This document shows positions 9,118 to 17,922 of a stretch of DNA of 64,000 nt, in pieces. Source of the DNA: an uncultured Pelagibacteraceae bacterium (lineage in GTDB: Bacteria > Pseudomonadota > Alphaproteobacteria > Pelagibacterales > AG-422-B15); NCBI GenBank assembly GCA_902577765.1, contig CACHAK010000008.1, positions 1-64,000 on the forward strand. The letters run 5' to 3'. The notes below the pieces were generated by a model. It did not search any database. It saw only the letters and a list, made by a program, of their open reading frames with translations, and was not told the origin of the DNA. Numbering within the stretch: the stretch's first letter is position 1; the number at the start of each line of letters is the position of its first letter. The translations under genes were made by a program, and so were the position numbers.

Positions 9118-10212
9118 ATGTATGAAAATATAACAATTTTATATATTTTATTATTCTTAATTTTCTCTTACATAACATCTCATTTTTTAATACGTCAATA
9201 TTTAATTGGTTCAACTTCATTTTCAATGAAAAAATCAGAAAGACTAAGTAACGATAGGTGGGGGGATTCAAATAAATCCCATCTGGGTGGTATTGCTTTT
9301 TCATGCTGTGCCATAATAAGTTTTCTAATGATTATTTCACAAAATACTTTTGTGATTGGAGAAATAACAGAAGAGTACAAATCATTTATTGGATTATTTT
9401 TTATTGTTATTATTTCATCTGTAGTCGGGGTACTTGACGAAAAAGAAAATATGAAGCCTCTCACTAAATTATTTTTTCAATTTATCATTTCAGGTGTAAT
9501 AATTTGGGCTGGTTACGTTATTCCTCTAACTGAATTATTCATAGCAAATGTTTTATTTACTTTATTCTGGCTAATATTATTTATAAATGCTCTGAACATG
9601 TTTGATAATGTTGATGGGGCGGCCGGAATATTCTCATTAAGTATTTTTCTGTTGTTTTTATTTATGGCATTAAGTAAGGGATCAAACTTAGATTTAATAA
9701 TAATTATTTCAGTCTATGTTGGTTCAATAGCTGCCTTTCTGTATTACAATATATATCCCTCTAAATTATTTATGGGTGATATAGGCTCATTGCAACTTGC
9801 TTCTATTCTAGGGGCAATATCTATTAAGGTATTTTGGAAAGACATAAATCAAGATTTAAATATTTATGATCTATTTTACAATTTGTTACTAAACAACCTC
9901 GTTTTTTTGGTAATTTTTTTTGATGTTCTTTTTGTGTTTGCGTTAAGAATATCGAAAGGCAAAAATCCATTTATAGGAGATACAAATCATTTATCTCATG
10001 CAGTCATAAAAATAGTAAAGAACCCCAAAATGGCAATATATTTACTTTCTGCATTCACAGCAATTAATATAATTACATTTTTAATTTTTAGTTTGGTACT
10101 GTCTGAGTATTCAATCGCATTTAAACTTATTACAATACTTCTATTTATACTGATTTCATTTTTATTGATTTTCTATTTATTTAGAAAAGGTATCAATTTA
10201 AATAGGGTGTAA
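9118..10212 (+). CDS. WecA/WbpL-like undecaprenyl-phosphate glycosyl-1-phosphate transferase (MraY family)
   Basis: A polytopic membrane protein (364 residues, about ten hydrophobic segments) of the MraY/WecA family. It would start glycan assembly by moving a sugar-1-phosphate onto undecaprenyl phosphate. The hallmark cytoplasmic motif NALNMFDNVDGAAG (about residues 157-170) supplies the Asp pair, and KLFMGDIGSLQLA (about 215-228) matches the FMGDxGS motif. GDTNHLSHAVIK near residue 290 is the carbohydrate-recognition loop with His residues. Being in the polysaccharide operon rather than in a murein cluster points to O-antigen initiation, not MraY itself. Confidence 0.85.
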   Translation: MYENITILYILLFLIFSYITSHFLIRQYLIGSTSFSMKKSERLSNDRWGDSNKSHLGGIAFSCCAIISFLMIISQNTFVIGEITEEYKSFIGLFFIVIISSVVGVLDEKENMKPLTKLFFQFIISGVIIWAGYVIPLTELFIANVLFTLFWLILFINALNMFDNVDGAAGIFSLSIFLLFLFMALSKGSNLDLIIIISVYVGSIAAFLYYNIYPSKLFMGDIGSLQLASILGAISIKVFWKDINQDLNIYDLFYNLLLNNLVFLVIFFDVLFVFALRISKGKNPFIGDTNHLSHAVIKIVKNPKMAIYLLSAFTAINIITFLIFSLVLSEYSIAFKLITILLFILISFLLIFYLFRKGINLNRV

Positions 10213-10272
10213 GTAAGCCAATATATTAATTTATTGATTTATCATTTTGATTAGTTTAAACCAGAGTATAAG

Positions 10273-11367
10273 ATGATTGATATAAAAAATTTTGTAAAAA
10301 TTAAATATTTTATTTTATTAATTTTAATTTCATCTATTGCGTTAATAATTTCTACTATTATTTATAATAAACAAAATAATATTTATAACATTGAAATTCT
10401 CATTAAGCCAGTTCCGCTATATGACAATGTTTTTATGAATTATAGTCTATTTGATAGTATTCAATTTAATCGGTCAAAGTTAGACTCCTCAGACTTAATT
10501 AATCTTGTTTCAAAAGAACTTAGAGAAAATCAACTATTACAATCAATTGCAGGAGATTATAATGTAGAAAGTCAAATCTTACGTTATCCTAAAATTACTT
10601 ATCCCAGAATAAATCCTGCAGAGGGTATTCCTGAGGGATCAATGATTTTGAGAGTTGAGAGTACAAGTGATGAAAATATTCCAGAGTATTTATTTGCTCT
10701 AATAGATAACGCAGAACAAAATGGTCGTAAAAAAATTTACATTAAATTTGAAAATTATCTCAATGAAAATAATCGGCTTAAGCAAATTGAATTGGATAAA
10801 ATTAAAGTATCTATCAAAAAGATTATCACACTATTTGAAAATGAAATAAGAGACTTAGAAAATGAAATTAGGCTTGCTTATGAGCTTGGTTTCAATACTC
10901 CTGTAATTTCTCAGAACTTCGCTGCGTTCGGTAATAACTATATGGCTGGTTCAATTGTGTTAGAAAGAAGAGTAAAAGATATTGAAACTGCAAAAAAAAA
11001 TATATCCAAATTACTTAGTAATTTAGAGGAAGAGCCAGTTGAAAATGTAGTTTACCAAATAGTTCATGAATTCGTCAGATATGTAGATGAGCATAGTGCA
11101 TTTTCAAGAGTAGGAGGAACTGGACTTACACAGGATTTAATAAATTTTGAAATATATGAATTAATTAATAATTCTAAAAAAATTAAACAAGCAATTGAAG
11201 TTTTAAAAAGGTCTGATTTTGATCTTGTGGAGTACAATAAGTCTTCTGTCAATTCATGGAATATGAAAAAATCAATTAGATCATATTACACATTTTCAAT
11301 TATTTTAAGTATATTTCTAACTTTACTTATTGCAACATTGCTTGAAATAAGAAAATTAAAAAACTAA
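10273..11367 (+). CDS. Wzz-like polysaccharide chain-length regulator (polysaccharide co-polymerase)
   Basis: A 364-residue protein with a hydrophobic helix near the N-terminus (about residues 12-32) and a second at the C-terminus (about 338-357). Between them lies a long periplasmic part with charged, probably coiled-coil helices (about 150-260). This TM-periplasm-TM layout is that of Wzz/PCP proteins, which set O-antigen length. It sits between the initiating transferase and the ligase/polymerase, a usual place for wzz. Sequence identity to a named family is weak by eye, so the call rests on topology and context. Confidence 0.6.
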   Translation: MIDIKNFVKIKYFILLILISSIALIISTIIYNKQNNIYNIEILIKPVPLYDNVFMNYSLFDSIQFNRSKLDSSDLINLVSKELRENQLLQSIAGDYNVESQILRYPKITYPRINPAEGIPEGSMILRVESTSDENIPEYLFALIDNAEQNGRKKIYIKFENYLNENNRLKQIELDKIKVSIKKIITLFENEIRDLENEIRLAYELGFNTPVISQNFAAFGNNYMAGSIVLERRVKDIETAKKNISKLLSNLEEEPVENVVYQIVHEFVRYVDEHSAFSRVGGTGLTQDLINFEIYELINNSKKIKQAIEVLKRSDFDLVEYNKSSVNSWNMKKSIRSYYTFSIILSIFLTLLIATLLEIRKLKN

Positions 11368-11433
11368 AGCATTAAAAGATTTAAATACTTAGAGATATTT
11401 AGTTTGAAGGTATGCTCTAATTAGGATTTTGCT

Positions 11434-12717
11434 ATGAAAAATAAAGTTATCCAATTTTCAAGTTATTTATTATATTTTTTGCCCCTTACCCTCCTAACAG
11501 GACCATTTTTACCAGATTTAATAATATCTATCGTTGGCCTTATATTCTTATTTTTATCAATAAGAGATAAGGAATGGATTTATTATAACAACATTTATAC
11601 TAAACTTTTTTTTGCCTTTTATACCTATTTGGTATTGAGGTCATTACTATCCGTAAATATTCCATTATCTTTAGAAGCAAGCTTATTTTATTTTAGATTT
11701 GGATTATTCTCTCTCGCCGTATGGTATTTAATAAATAATAATAGTGAATTTTTAAGAATATTTTCAAAATTTCTTTTATTAATATTTGTTTTCTGTTTAG
11801 TAGATGGAACTTATCAATATTTTTTTTCAGAGAACCTAGTAGGTATTGAAAATGATAGAGTTAGAATGAATCTTCCTTTTAGTGATGAATTAATCCTTGG
11901 CGGATATCTTGCTCGAATGTTTCCGTTGTTGCTTGCGTTAATGATCTTAAATTATCAATTTAATAACAGAGCAATTTACTTTGCTGCATTTTTATTAGTA
12001 ATCACAGATGTTTTAATTTATGTAACTGGAGAGAGAAGTGCAATTTTTTTACTTACTTTTTCAACTGTATTTATAATATTACTTATTAGTAAGTATAAAA
12101 AATTAAGAATTATTACATTTATTATTTCACTATTGTTAATTTTTATCTTAACAATTTTTGATCAAAATATTCGTGGTCGAAATATAGATCATACAATTGA
12201 GCAAATGACTTCATCTAATACGTCAAATATTCAAGAAGAAGGCTCAAGTTATAGTGAAATAAAAGAGGATAATTTTATATACTTTAGTTCAGAACATAAC
12301 TCTTACATCAGAACTGCAATCAATATGTTCAATGATAATGTTATATTTGGACAAGGCGCAAAGTTATTTAGAGAAAATTGTAAAGATCCTAAATTTGCTT
12401 TCAATAAGTCATCATGTAGTACCCACCCACATCATACTTACTTTCAGCTATTAGGTGAAACAGGTTTGATGGGGTTATCGTTTTTTTTATTATTTGTACT
12501 TATTGTACTCTTTATCTCGGCAAAACACCTATTTTTAAAATTTTATAGAAATGAACTCTACTTATCTGATTATCAAATTTGCCTAATTGCTTGTTTTATA
12601 ATCTTCATTAATCCTTTTACGCCAAGTTTAAATTTTTTTAATAATTGGATAAATATATTGCATTTTCTCCCAATTGGATTTTATTTACACTCTATCTATG
12701 GAAATAATTTAAAATAA
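11434..12717 (+). CDS. O-antigen ligase/polymerase family membrane protein
   Basis: A 427-residue inner-membrane protein with ten or more hydrophobic segments and one large periplasmic loop (about residues 235-325). The loop ends in HPHHTYFQLLGETGLMGL, a clear version of the Wzy_C signature with its conserved His and Glu. The TGERSAIF segment (about 193-200) is also typical of WaaL-type O-antigen ligases. It either polymerises repeat units or attaches the glycan to lipid A-core on the periplasmic face; sequence alone does not separate WaaL from Wzy. It follows the Wzz-like gene. Confidence 0.8.
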   Translation: MKNKVIQFSSYLLYFLPLTLLTGPFLPDLIISIVGLIFLFLSIRDKEWIYYNNIYTKLFFAFYTYLVLRSLLSVNIPLSLEASLFYFRFGLFSLAVWYLINNNSEFLRIFSKFLLLIFVFCLVDGTYQYFFSENLVGIENDRVRMNLPFSDELILGGYLARMFPLLLALMILNYQFNNRAIYFAAFLLVITDVLIYVTGERSAIFLLTFSTVFIILLISKYKKLRIITFIISLLLIFILTIFDQNIRGRNIDHTIEQMTSSNTSNIQEEGSSYSEIKEDNFIYFSSEHNSYIRTAINMFNDNVIFGQGAKLFRENCKDPKFAFNKSSCSTHPHHTYFQLLGETGLMGLSFFLLFVLIVLFISAKHLFLKFYRNELYLSDYQICLIACFIIFINPFTPSLNFFNNWINILHFLPIGFYLHSIYGNNLK

Positions 12718-12729
12718 TAAATTTAGAAG

Positions 12730-13740
12730 ATGATACTTATTACTGGAGGATGCGGATATGTTGGGTCACATGCAGTAGCAAGATTATTAGAATTAAATCA
12801 AGATATCGTTGTCTTAGACAATTTATCAAATAGTTCTAAAAGTGTAATAAAACAAATTAATAAAATATCAGATAAGAAATTTAAATTTATACACGGCGAC
12901 TTAAATGATCGCACTCTTCTAATAAGTTTATTTAAAGATAATAAGATTGATACAGTACTACATTTTGCAGGTGTTAAATCAGTTAGCGAAAGTATTAAGT
13001 TTCCAACAAAGTATTACTTAAATAATGTTGCAGGAACTATAAACCTATTAAAAGTAATGGAACAAAATCATGTATTTAAATTAATCTTTTCTTCTTCCGC
13101 TACTGTATATGACCCTGAAAATCAAATCCCTTGGAAAGAAGAATTTTCTACAGACAAACTTAAGCATCCGTATGCTGACAGTAAAATAATGATTGAAAAC
13201 ATTTTGAAGTCAATTTGCAATATAAATAAAAAATGGAAAATTGGAATGCTAAGGTATTTTAATCCGATTGGTGCACATTCATCAGGTTTGATAGGCGAAT
13301 TTAATATAAATAAAAACACCAATTTAATGCCAAATATAAATAAAACCTTTTTAGGCCGCCAAAATTCTCTCTATGTCTATGGCAATGATTTCCAAACTAA
13401 AGATGGAACCGGTGTGCGGGATTATATTCACATTGAAGATCTTATTAGTGGGCATCTGAGGGCAAGAGATTTTATTCAAAATAAAAATGGTATTTTTATT
13501 TGGAATTTAGGTGCTGGTAAAGGATATAGTGTATTAGAAATTATTGAAAAATGCTCTACAATTTATGGAAAAAAAATAAATTACAAGATTGTTGATCGAA
13601 GACCTGGAGATTTGGGTGAATATTGGGCAGATATAAGAAAGTCAGAAAAAGAACTCAATTGGAAACCAAAAAGAAATCTTGATAGAATGATTTCTGATAC
13701 TTATAAATTTATCATCAAATCAAAAAATAATTTGTTTTAA
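12730..13740 (+). CDS. galE: UDP-glucose 4-epimerase
   Basis: Interconverts UDP-glucose and UDP-galactose and so supplies galactosyl donors to the cluster. The 336-residue protein carries GGCGYVGSH (residues 6-14), HFAGVKSVSES (the family's HFAGLKAVGES box), SSSATVYDP, the YxxxK pair in HPYADSK, RYFNPIGAH and TGVRDYIH, all diagnostic for GalE. SATVY is followed by DP rather than the usual G, and YADSK replaces the usual YGxSK; both are mild changes. It is the last polysaccharide gene of the run, 12 bases after the ligase. Confidence 0.9.
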   Translation: MILITGGCGYVGSHAVARLLELNQDIVVLDNLSNSSKSVIKQINKISDKKFKFIHGDLNDRTLLISLFKDNKIDTVLHFAGVKSVSESIKFPTKYYLNNVAGTINLLKVMEQNHVFKLIFSSSATVYDPENQIPWKEEFSTDKLKHPYADSKIMIENILKSICNINKKWKIGMLRYFNPIGAHSSGLIGEFNINKNTNLMPNINKTFLGRQNSLYVYGNDFQTKDGTGVRDYIHIEDLISGHLRARDFIQNKNGIFIWNLGAGKGYSVLEIIEKCSTIYGKKINYKIVDRRPGDLGEYWADIRKSEKELNWKPKRNLDRMISDTYKFIIKSKNNLF

Positions 13741-13758
13741 TTTTATAAATATCTATAT

Positions 13759-14268
13759 TTGTATGTTGATGTGTGGAAAGTAAAAAGATCAAAAATACAC
13801 GGAGCAGGCGTATTTGCCACAAAGCAGATTCCGAAAAATACTGATATTATTGAGTATATTGGTGAAAAAGTAACAAAAAAAGTAGGCGACATTCGTAGTG
13901 CACAAAGAATTAAAAAGTATCTAAATTCAAATAAAACTGGATCAGTATATATATTTGAACTAAACAAGAAATTCGATATTGATGGTTCACCACTCTATAA
14001 TAAAGCGAGATATATAAATCATTCTTGTGAACCAAATTGCGAAGTATCTATCAAAGGTAATAGAATTTGGATTACTTCTATTAAAAAAATAAAAAAAGGA
14101 GAAGAACTATCATATGACTATGGCTATGAATTTGATAAGGACGATTTTAAAGACCACGTATGCAAATGTGGGTCTAAATATTGTATAGGCTATATCATCT
14201 CATCCGATCACTGGAATAAATTCATCGCCCACTTAACTAAGAATGTAAAAAAATTAAAAAATTTATAA
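13759..14268 (+). CDS. SET-domain protein lysine methyltransferase with post-SET cysteines
   Basis: A 169-residue protein that is almost entirely a SET domain. It has the SAM-binding HGAGVFA (residues 14-20), RYINHSCEPNCEV (84-96) and ELSYDYGYEF (116-125), which form the SET knot and active-site tyrosine. A post-SET zinc cluster follows (Cys135, Cys137, Cys142, with Cys94 as probable fourth ligand). Such proteins methylate lysines, in bacteria on largely unknown targets. The start is uncertain: TTG 13759 or GTG 13771; no ATG is available. It follows galE by 18 bases in the same direction, and its end overlaps the convergent trhO by 6 bases. Confidence 0.85.
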   Translation: MYVDVWKVKRSKIHGAGVFATKQIPKNTDIIEYIGEKVTKKVGDIRSAQRIKKYLNSNKTGSVYIFELNKKFDIDGSPLYNKARYINHSCEPNCEVSIKGNRIWITSIKKIKKGEELSYDYGYEFDKDDFKDHVCKCGSKYCIGYIISSDHWNKFIAHLTKNVKKLKNL

Positions 14269-15192
14269 TTTTGTTATTTTCATGAATGGGTGGCTTATAT
14301 TTTTTATTTCTGCCATATCTATTTGTTTCTGCCTAGTCTTAGAGCTTTTTTTTTGTTTATCAGTGCGCTTTTTAAAGCAGTAAGGACACGAAACTCCTTT
14401 TACATATAAATTTGATTTAGTATCACTAATTGATATAGGTCTTCTGCAGCCATGGCATTGAAGATAGCTACCTCTTTCTAAATTATCATTTATTGTCACC
14501 CTATTATCAAAAACGAAACATTCACCTGACCATTTACTTTTTTTTATTTTATTTTTCTTTAAATATTCTAAATAACTAATAATACCCCCTTTTAATTGAT
14601 ATATTTTATCATAACCTAGTTTATTTAAATATTTTGATGCTTTTTCGCATCTAATGCCACCTGTACAATACATTGCAATTTTTTTATCCTTATCTAAATT
14701 TAATGTCTTAATTTTTTTAGGAAACTCGCGGAAACTATTTGTGTCAGGATTAAGAGAATTTTTAAACTTACCAATACTTATTTCATAAGTATTTCTGAGA
14801 TCTATAAGATTTATATTTTTTTGATTAATAAAATTATCCCACTCCTCGGGATTAATGAAATTTTCAGAAATATTATTTAAGTTTGTGAAACTTTTTCCAA
14901 GAGAAACTATTTCTTTTTTAAGCCTAATTTTTATTTTATTAAATGGAAGAAAAGCTACATCATTTATTTTAATTTCAAGAGTATCAATATTTAGTTTTTT
15001 TCTGATAAATTTGATAATTTTCATCAAATCTTTTTCATCTCCAGAGATTGAGCCATTAATGCCTTCGTCAGCAATTAAAATAGTGCCTCTTAGCTTAATG
15101 TTGGAAATAAATATTTCAATTTCATATTTAAATTTTTCCTTGTTTAAAATTTTAGTAAATTTGTAAAAACTATATATTTTTAAATTATTCAT
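14263..15192 (-). CDS. trhO: tRNA uridine 5-hydroxylase TrhO (rhodanese family)
   Basis: Oxygen-dependent hydroxylation of U34 in certain tRNAs to 5-hydroxyuridine. The 309-residue protein has the TrhO/YceA layout: an N-terminal acylphosphatase-like domain with ADEGINGSISG (41-51), a rhodanese domain with the active-site loop CTGGIRCEK (Cys176), and a cysteine-rich tail (CHGCRRP and CPYC, probably zinc-binding). It ends directly against the next gene upstream on the minus strand with no spacer, and its 3' end overlaps the SET gene by 6 bases. Confidence 0.87.
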   Translation of the reverse strand: MNNLKIYSFYKFTKILNKEKFKYEIEIFISNIKLRGTILIADEGINGSISGDEKDLMKIIKFIRKKLNIDTLEIKINDVAFLPFNKIKIRLKKEIVSLGKSFTNLNNISENFINPEEWDNFINQKNINLIDLRNTYEISIGKFKNSLNPDTNSFREFPKKIKTLNLDKDKKIAMYCTGGIRCEKASKYLNKLGYDKIYQLKGGIISYLEYLKKNKIKKSKWSGECFVFDNRVTINDNLERGSYLQCHGCRRPISISDTKSNLYVKGVSCPYCFKKRTDKQKKSSKTRQKQIDMAEIKNISHPFMKITKL

Positions 15193-16014
15193 CTATACTT
15201 TTCCCAATGAATAGGTTTTATTTTTTAAATATTCGGTTAGTTCGTTACGATCTGTAATTTTGTTTAATTCATCAAATTTTATTACCTCACCAGAATAAAT
15301 AGAAATTTCTTTTCCAATCATCTTTTTTGTTTCATGAATATATGATGAATATTTTAATGTTTGATTTTTTAATTTTGATGCAAAAATATGAAATAAAAAT
15401 CCATTCTTACCATCAAAATATATTGGTAATACATCAGTCCTAGTTTGTTTAATTAATTTTGCTGTAAATTGTTTCCATTCATCATCTTTTGCGCTGGATC
15501 TAAGATTTTTTGCGACAGCCACACTACCTGATGGAAAAATAATAAGTAATCCATTTTTTATCAAATGTTCTTTTGCTCTTTGAGTTGTCTGAATGTTTTT
15601 TTTTATTGTTTCTTTATTTTTTTCATTAAAATCGATAGGAAGTATAAATTGATCTAGTTCTGGAGCAAATCTCAACGTTTCGTGGGTTAAGATCTTAAAA
15701 TCTGATCGAACTTTTGAGGCCAATGAACACATGATTAATCCATCAATAATTCCGAATGGATGATTTGCAATCATTAACAAAGGTCCTTCTTTAGGTATGC
15801 TTATACTCTGAGGAGATCTCTCGATCACTCTAATATTCATAGATTTTAAAATTCCACTCCAAAAAAAACGAGGATTATTGTTTTCCTTTGAAAATTCGTT
15901 ATAAATTTTTTGTAATTTTCGTTTACCTGTAAATTGCTCAATTGTTTTAATTAATATTCTCTGCGCGATATTATGCTCTTTTTTGGAAGCATAAGATATG
16001 TCGATTTTTTTCAT
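15193..16014 (-). CDS. Lysophospholipid acyltransferase (PlsC-like)
   Basis: A 273-residue acyltransferase that would transfer an acyl chain to a lysolipid at the inner membrane. The catalytic motif is ANHPFGIIDG, with His85 and Asp91; the H-x5-D spacing is that of the OlsA/hemolysin-like branch rather than classic PlsC. The FPSGSVA motif (about residues 160-166) binds the glycerophosphate-like part. Substrate is not certain: 1-acylglycerol-3-phosphate, or a lyso-ornithine lipid as in OlsA; no olsB neighbour is visible. It is transcribed with the glycosylase gene, 1 base apart. Confidence 0.78.
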   Translation of the reverse strand: MKKIDISYASKKEHNIAQRILIKTIEQFTGKRKLQKIYNEFSKENNNPRFFWSGILKSMNIRVIERSPQSISIPKEGPLLMIANHPFGIIDGLIMCSLASKVRSDFKILTHETLRFAPELDQFILPIDFNEKNKETIKKNIQTTQRAKEHLIKNGLLIIFPSGSVAVAKNLRSSAKDDEWKQFTAKLIKQTRTDVLPIYFDGKNGFLFHIFASKLKNQTLKYSSYIHETKKMIGKEISIYSGEVIKFDELNKITDRNELTEYLKNKTYSLGKV

Positions 16015-16015
16015 A

Positions 16016-16636
16016 TTAATATTCTACAGGAATTGGATCTAGACTTCTCCAAAAATACCATGTTGCAACAGATCTGTATGGGACCCAACGTTGAGACATT
16101 TCTTCAGCTTTTATTTTATCTAATGGATATTCAAGATTGTAACAATTACATATGCCCTTCATAAGCCCTAAATCATCTAAAGGAAAAACATCTGGTCGGC
16201 ATAAATTAAATATTAAATACATTTCAGCTGTCCATCTACCAATACCTTTAATTTGTACTAGCTCGCTGATTATTTGCTCATCAGCATAATTATACCAAAG
16301 ACTAGGGTTAACTTTCTTTTCCAAAAATGTTTGAGACAGAGATCTCAAATATGAAATTTTTTGCTTTGAGAGACCGCAAGATTTAAATTTCATATGATGT
16401 AATTTAATAACGTTTTTAGGTTTAACTTTTTTAACTTTTTTTTCAAATCTGTCCCATACTGCTTGAGCAGCTTTTACAGAAATTTGCTGACCTACAATAG
16501 ACCTAGCAAGTGTATAAAATGGATCAGATTTTGAGTATAAAAAGTCTGATGGATATGACCTAATAATTTTTCCAAGTCTTCGGTCTTTATGAATTAAATG
16601 TTTTTTTGCTTTTTCCCAAAAAATAGGTTTTTTCAT
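16016..16636 (-). CDS. DNA-3-methyladenine glycosylase II (AlkA-like, HhH-GPD)
   Basis: Base-excision repair enzyme removing alkylated purines. The 206-residue protein has a helix-hairpin-helix LVQIKGIGRWTAEM (about residues 126-139) and the catalytic aspartate in FPLDDLGL (Asp155), with the early SIVGQQIS segment (46-53) of the DNA glycosylase fold. It lacks the N-terminal TBP-like domain of E. coli AlkA, as is usual for the short form. No cysteine ligands for a 4Fe-4S cluster are visible, so it is not Nth/MutY. It is divergent from the SCP2 gene. Confidence 0.87.
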   Translation of the reverse strand: MKKPIFWEKAKKHLIHKDRRLGKIIRSYPSDFLYSKSDPFYTLARSIVGQQISVKAAQAVWDRFEKKVKKVKPKNVIKLHHMKFKSCGLSKQKISYLRSLSQTFLEKKVNPSLWYNYADEQIISELVQIKGIGRWTAEMYLIFNLCRPDVFPLDDLGLMKGICNCYNLEYPLDKIKAEEMSQRWVPYRSVATWYFWRSLDPIPVEY

Positions 16637-16658
16637 AGATTACATTAAAAATTTTATA

Positions 16659-16688
16659 TTGACATATATACTGTAAATTGTTTTTATT
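16659..16688 (+). promoter_or_regulatory. Probable sigma-70 promoter and RBS of the SCP2-domain gene
   Basis: A perfect -35 hexamer TTGACA is at 16659-16664. A weak -10-like TTTATT (4 of 6 consensus bases) is at 16683-16688, 18 bases downstream. It lies in the divergent gap between the AlkA-like gene and the SCP2 gene, and a good Shine-Dalgarno AAGGAG precedes the SCP2 ATG. The -10 assignment is uncertain. Confidence 0.5.
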
Positions 16689-16718
16689 GCCATCTTAAAT
16701 AACTTAAGGAGTATATAT

Positions 16719-17033
16719 ATGGCTGACGTTGCTAGTTTATTAGCCGAATTTCAAAAAGGCATAGAAGGTAAAGATACAGGACTTGGTGCTACAGTAAAGT
16801 TTGATTTTGAGGGTGCTGGTTGTATTTTTCTAGATGGAAAATCTAATCCTAATACTGTTTCAGATGAAGATAAAGATGCTGATTGTACATTATCTATGTC
16901 GCTCGAAACTTTTGAGCAAATGAGATCAGGCGAGGTAGATGGAACTTCTGCATTTATGCAAGGTAAATTAAAAGTATCTGGCGATATGTCGATCGCAATG
17001 AAATTACAGTCTGTAATGGATGCGCTTGCATAA
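16719..17033 (+). CDS. SCP2 sterol-carrier/lipid-binding domain protein
   Basis: A 104-residue protein consisting of a single SCP2 domain, a small cytosolic fold that binds lipids or acyl-CoAs. The characteristic C-terminal SGEVDGTSAFMQGKLKVSGD segment (about residues 71-90) and the following amphipathic helix are clear, as is the FDFEGAG strand near 28. It has its own promoter and a strong terminator, so it is a monocistronic gene, which suggests substantial expression. The ligand in bacteria lacking sterols is unknown. Confidence 0.87.
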   Translation: MADVASLLAEFQKGIEGKDTGLGATVKFDFEGAGCIFLDGKSNPNTVSDEDKDADCTLSMSLETFEQMRSGEVDGTSAFMQGKLKVSGDMSIAMKLQSVMDALA

Positions 17034-17052
17034 AGATTTCTAATAAATTTCT

Positions 17053-17083
17053 AAAACCCATCTATTTATAGATGGGTTTTTTT
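17053..17083. terminator. Strong intrinsic terminator, probably bidirectional
   Basis: A perfect stem (ACCCATCTA paired with TAGATGGGT), flanked by A residues on the left and a T run on the right, lies between the convergent SCP2 and HisN-like genes. The T run serves the plus-strand SCP2 transcript. The A run preceding the stem is a U run on the minus strand, but the minus-strand gene's stop codon (17082-17084) lies at the edge of the hairpin. Confidence 0.92.
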
Positions 17084-17867
17084 AGTTACTTATAACTTTT
17101 CTACATCGTTTAAACAGTGGTTTATTTGCAGTAGCAAGAACTCTCCCACCATTGAAAATTTTTTTGTTTTCCCAAGTCTTTAGTTCACCACCTGCATTCT
17201 TTATTATTGGCTCTAGTGCTCTTATGTCCCATGGTTTAAGTCCGCTTTCAAGAACGATATCGACATGACCATCTGCAAGTAAACAGTAACTATAGCAATC
17301 TCCACCAAGCCTAGTTGATTTAACTTTTTTGTTTAGCTTTTCAAAAGCGGCTTGATCTTTCTTGTTTGCAAAAACGTAAGGTGATGTTGTATTTAAAATC
17401 GACTCAGAGAGTCTATGATTTGATTTAGTTTTCAATTTAGTTTTTTTGCCTTTAACTATTTTATAAGATTTGTCGCAATATCCAATATATCTTTCATCAA
17501 GAGCAGGAATGTCTGCTAGACCTAATATTATTTTTCTATTTTTTGCTAGTGAGATTAATGTTCCCCAAAGTGGTACACCTTGTATAAAGGATTTTGTTCC
17601 ATCTATTGGATCAATACACCACTCATAAGAATTTTCACTTATGAATGACTCTTCCTCTCCGATAATTGAGTGATTTTTATAATGTGAAAGTATAAGTTTA
17701 TTTAATTTTTTTTGTATTTTAATATCGGCAATTGTAACTGGATCAAAACTTTCTTTTTTTTTATTATCAATTCTCATTGTCTTTTTGAAATATTTAAGAG
17801 AGACAAGCCTTGCTTCATCGGCAAGCCTATTTGAGAAATTTACCAATTTTAATATATTCTCTGTCAT
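17082..17867 (-). CDS. hisN: Inositol-monophosphatase-family phosphatase, probably histidinol-phosphatase (HisN type)
   Basis: A 261-residue Li-sensitive Mg-dependent phosphatase. The metal site is formed by GEEES (about residues 70-74), the WCIDPIDGTKSF motif (82-93) and a distal Asp in LKPWDIRALEP. The LGGDCYSYCLLADGHVDIV segment and the GLKPWDI form distinguish HisN-like enzymes from SuhB; they complete histidine synthesis by dephosphorylating histidinol phosphate. Function is inferred from these family features; no other his genes are nearby. A second, SuhB-like paralogue is at 29020-29808. Confidence 0.78.
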   Translation of the reverse strand: MTENILKLVNFSNRLADEARLVSLKYFKKTMRIDNKKKESFDPVTIADIKIQKKLNKLILSHYKNHSIIGEEESFISENSYEWCIDPIDGTKSFIQGVPLWGTLISLAKNRKIILGLADIPALDERYIGYCDKSYKIVKGKKTKLKTKSNHRLSESILNTTSPYVFANKKDQAAFEKLNKKVKSTRLGGDCYSYCLLADGHVDIVLESGLKPWDIRALEPIIKNAGGELKTWENKKIFNGGRVLATANKPLFKRCRKVISN

Positions 17868-17922
17868 ATATGACTAATTATTATAGGTTGAACGGATTAT
17901 TATCCTTTTGTATCATAATTGT

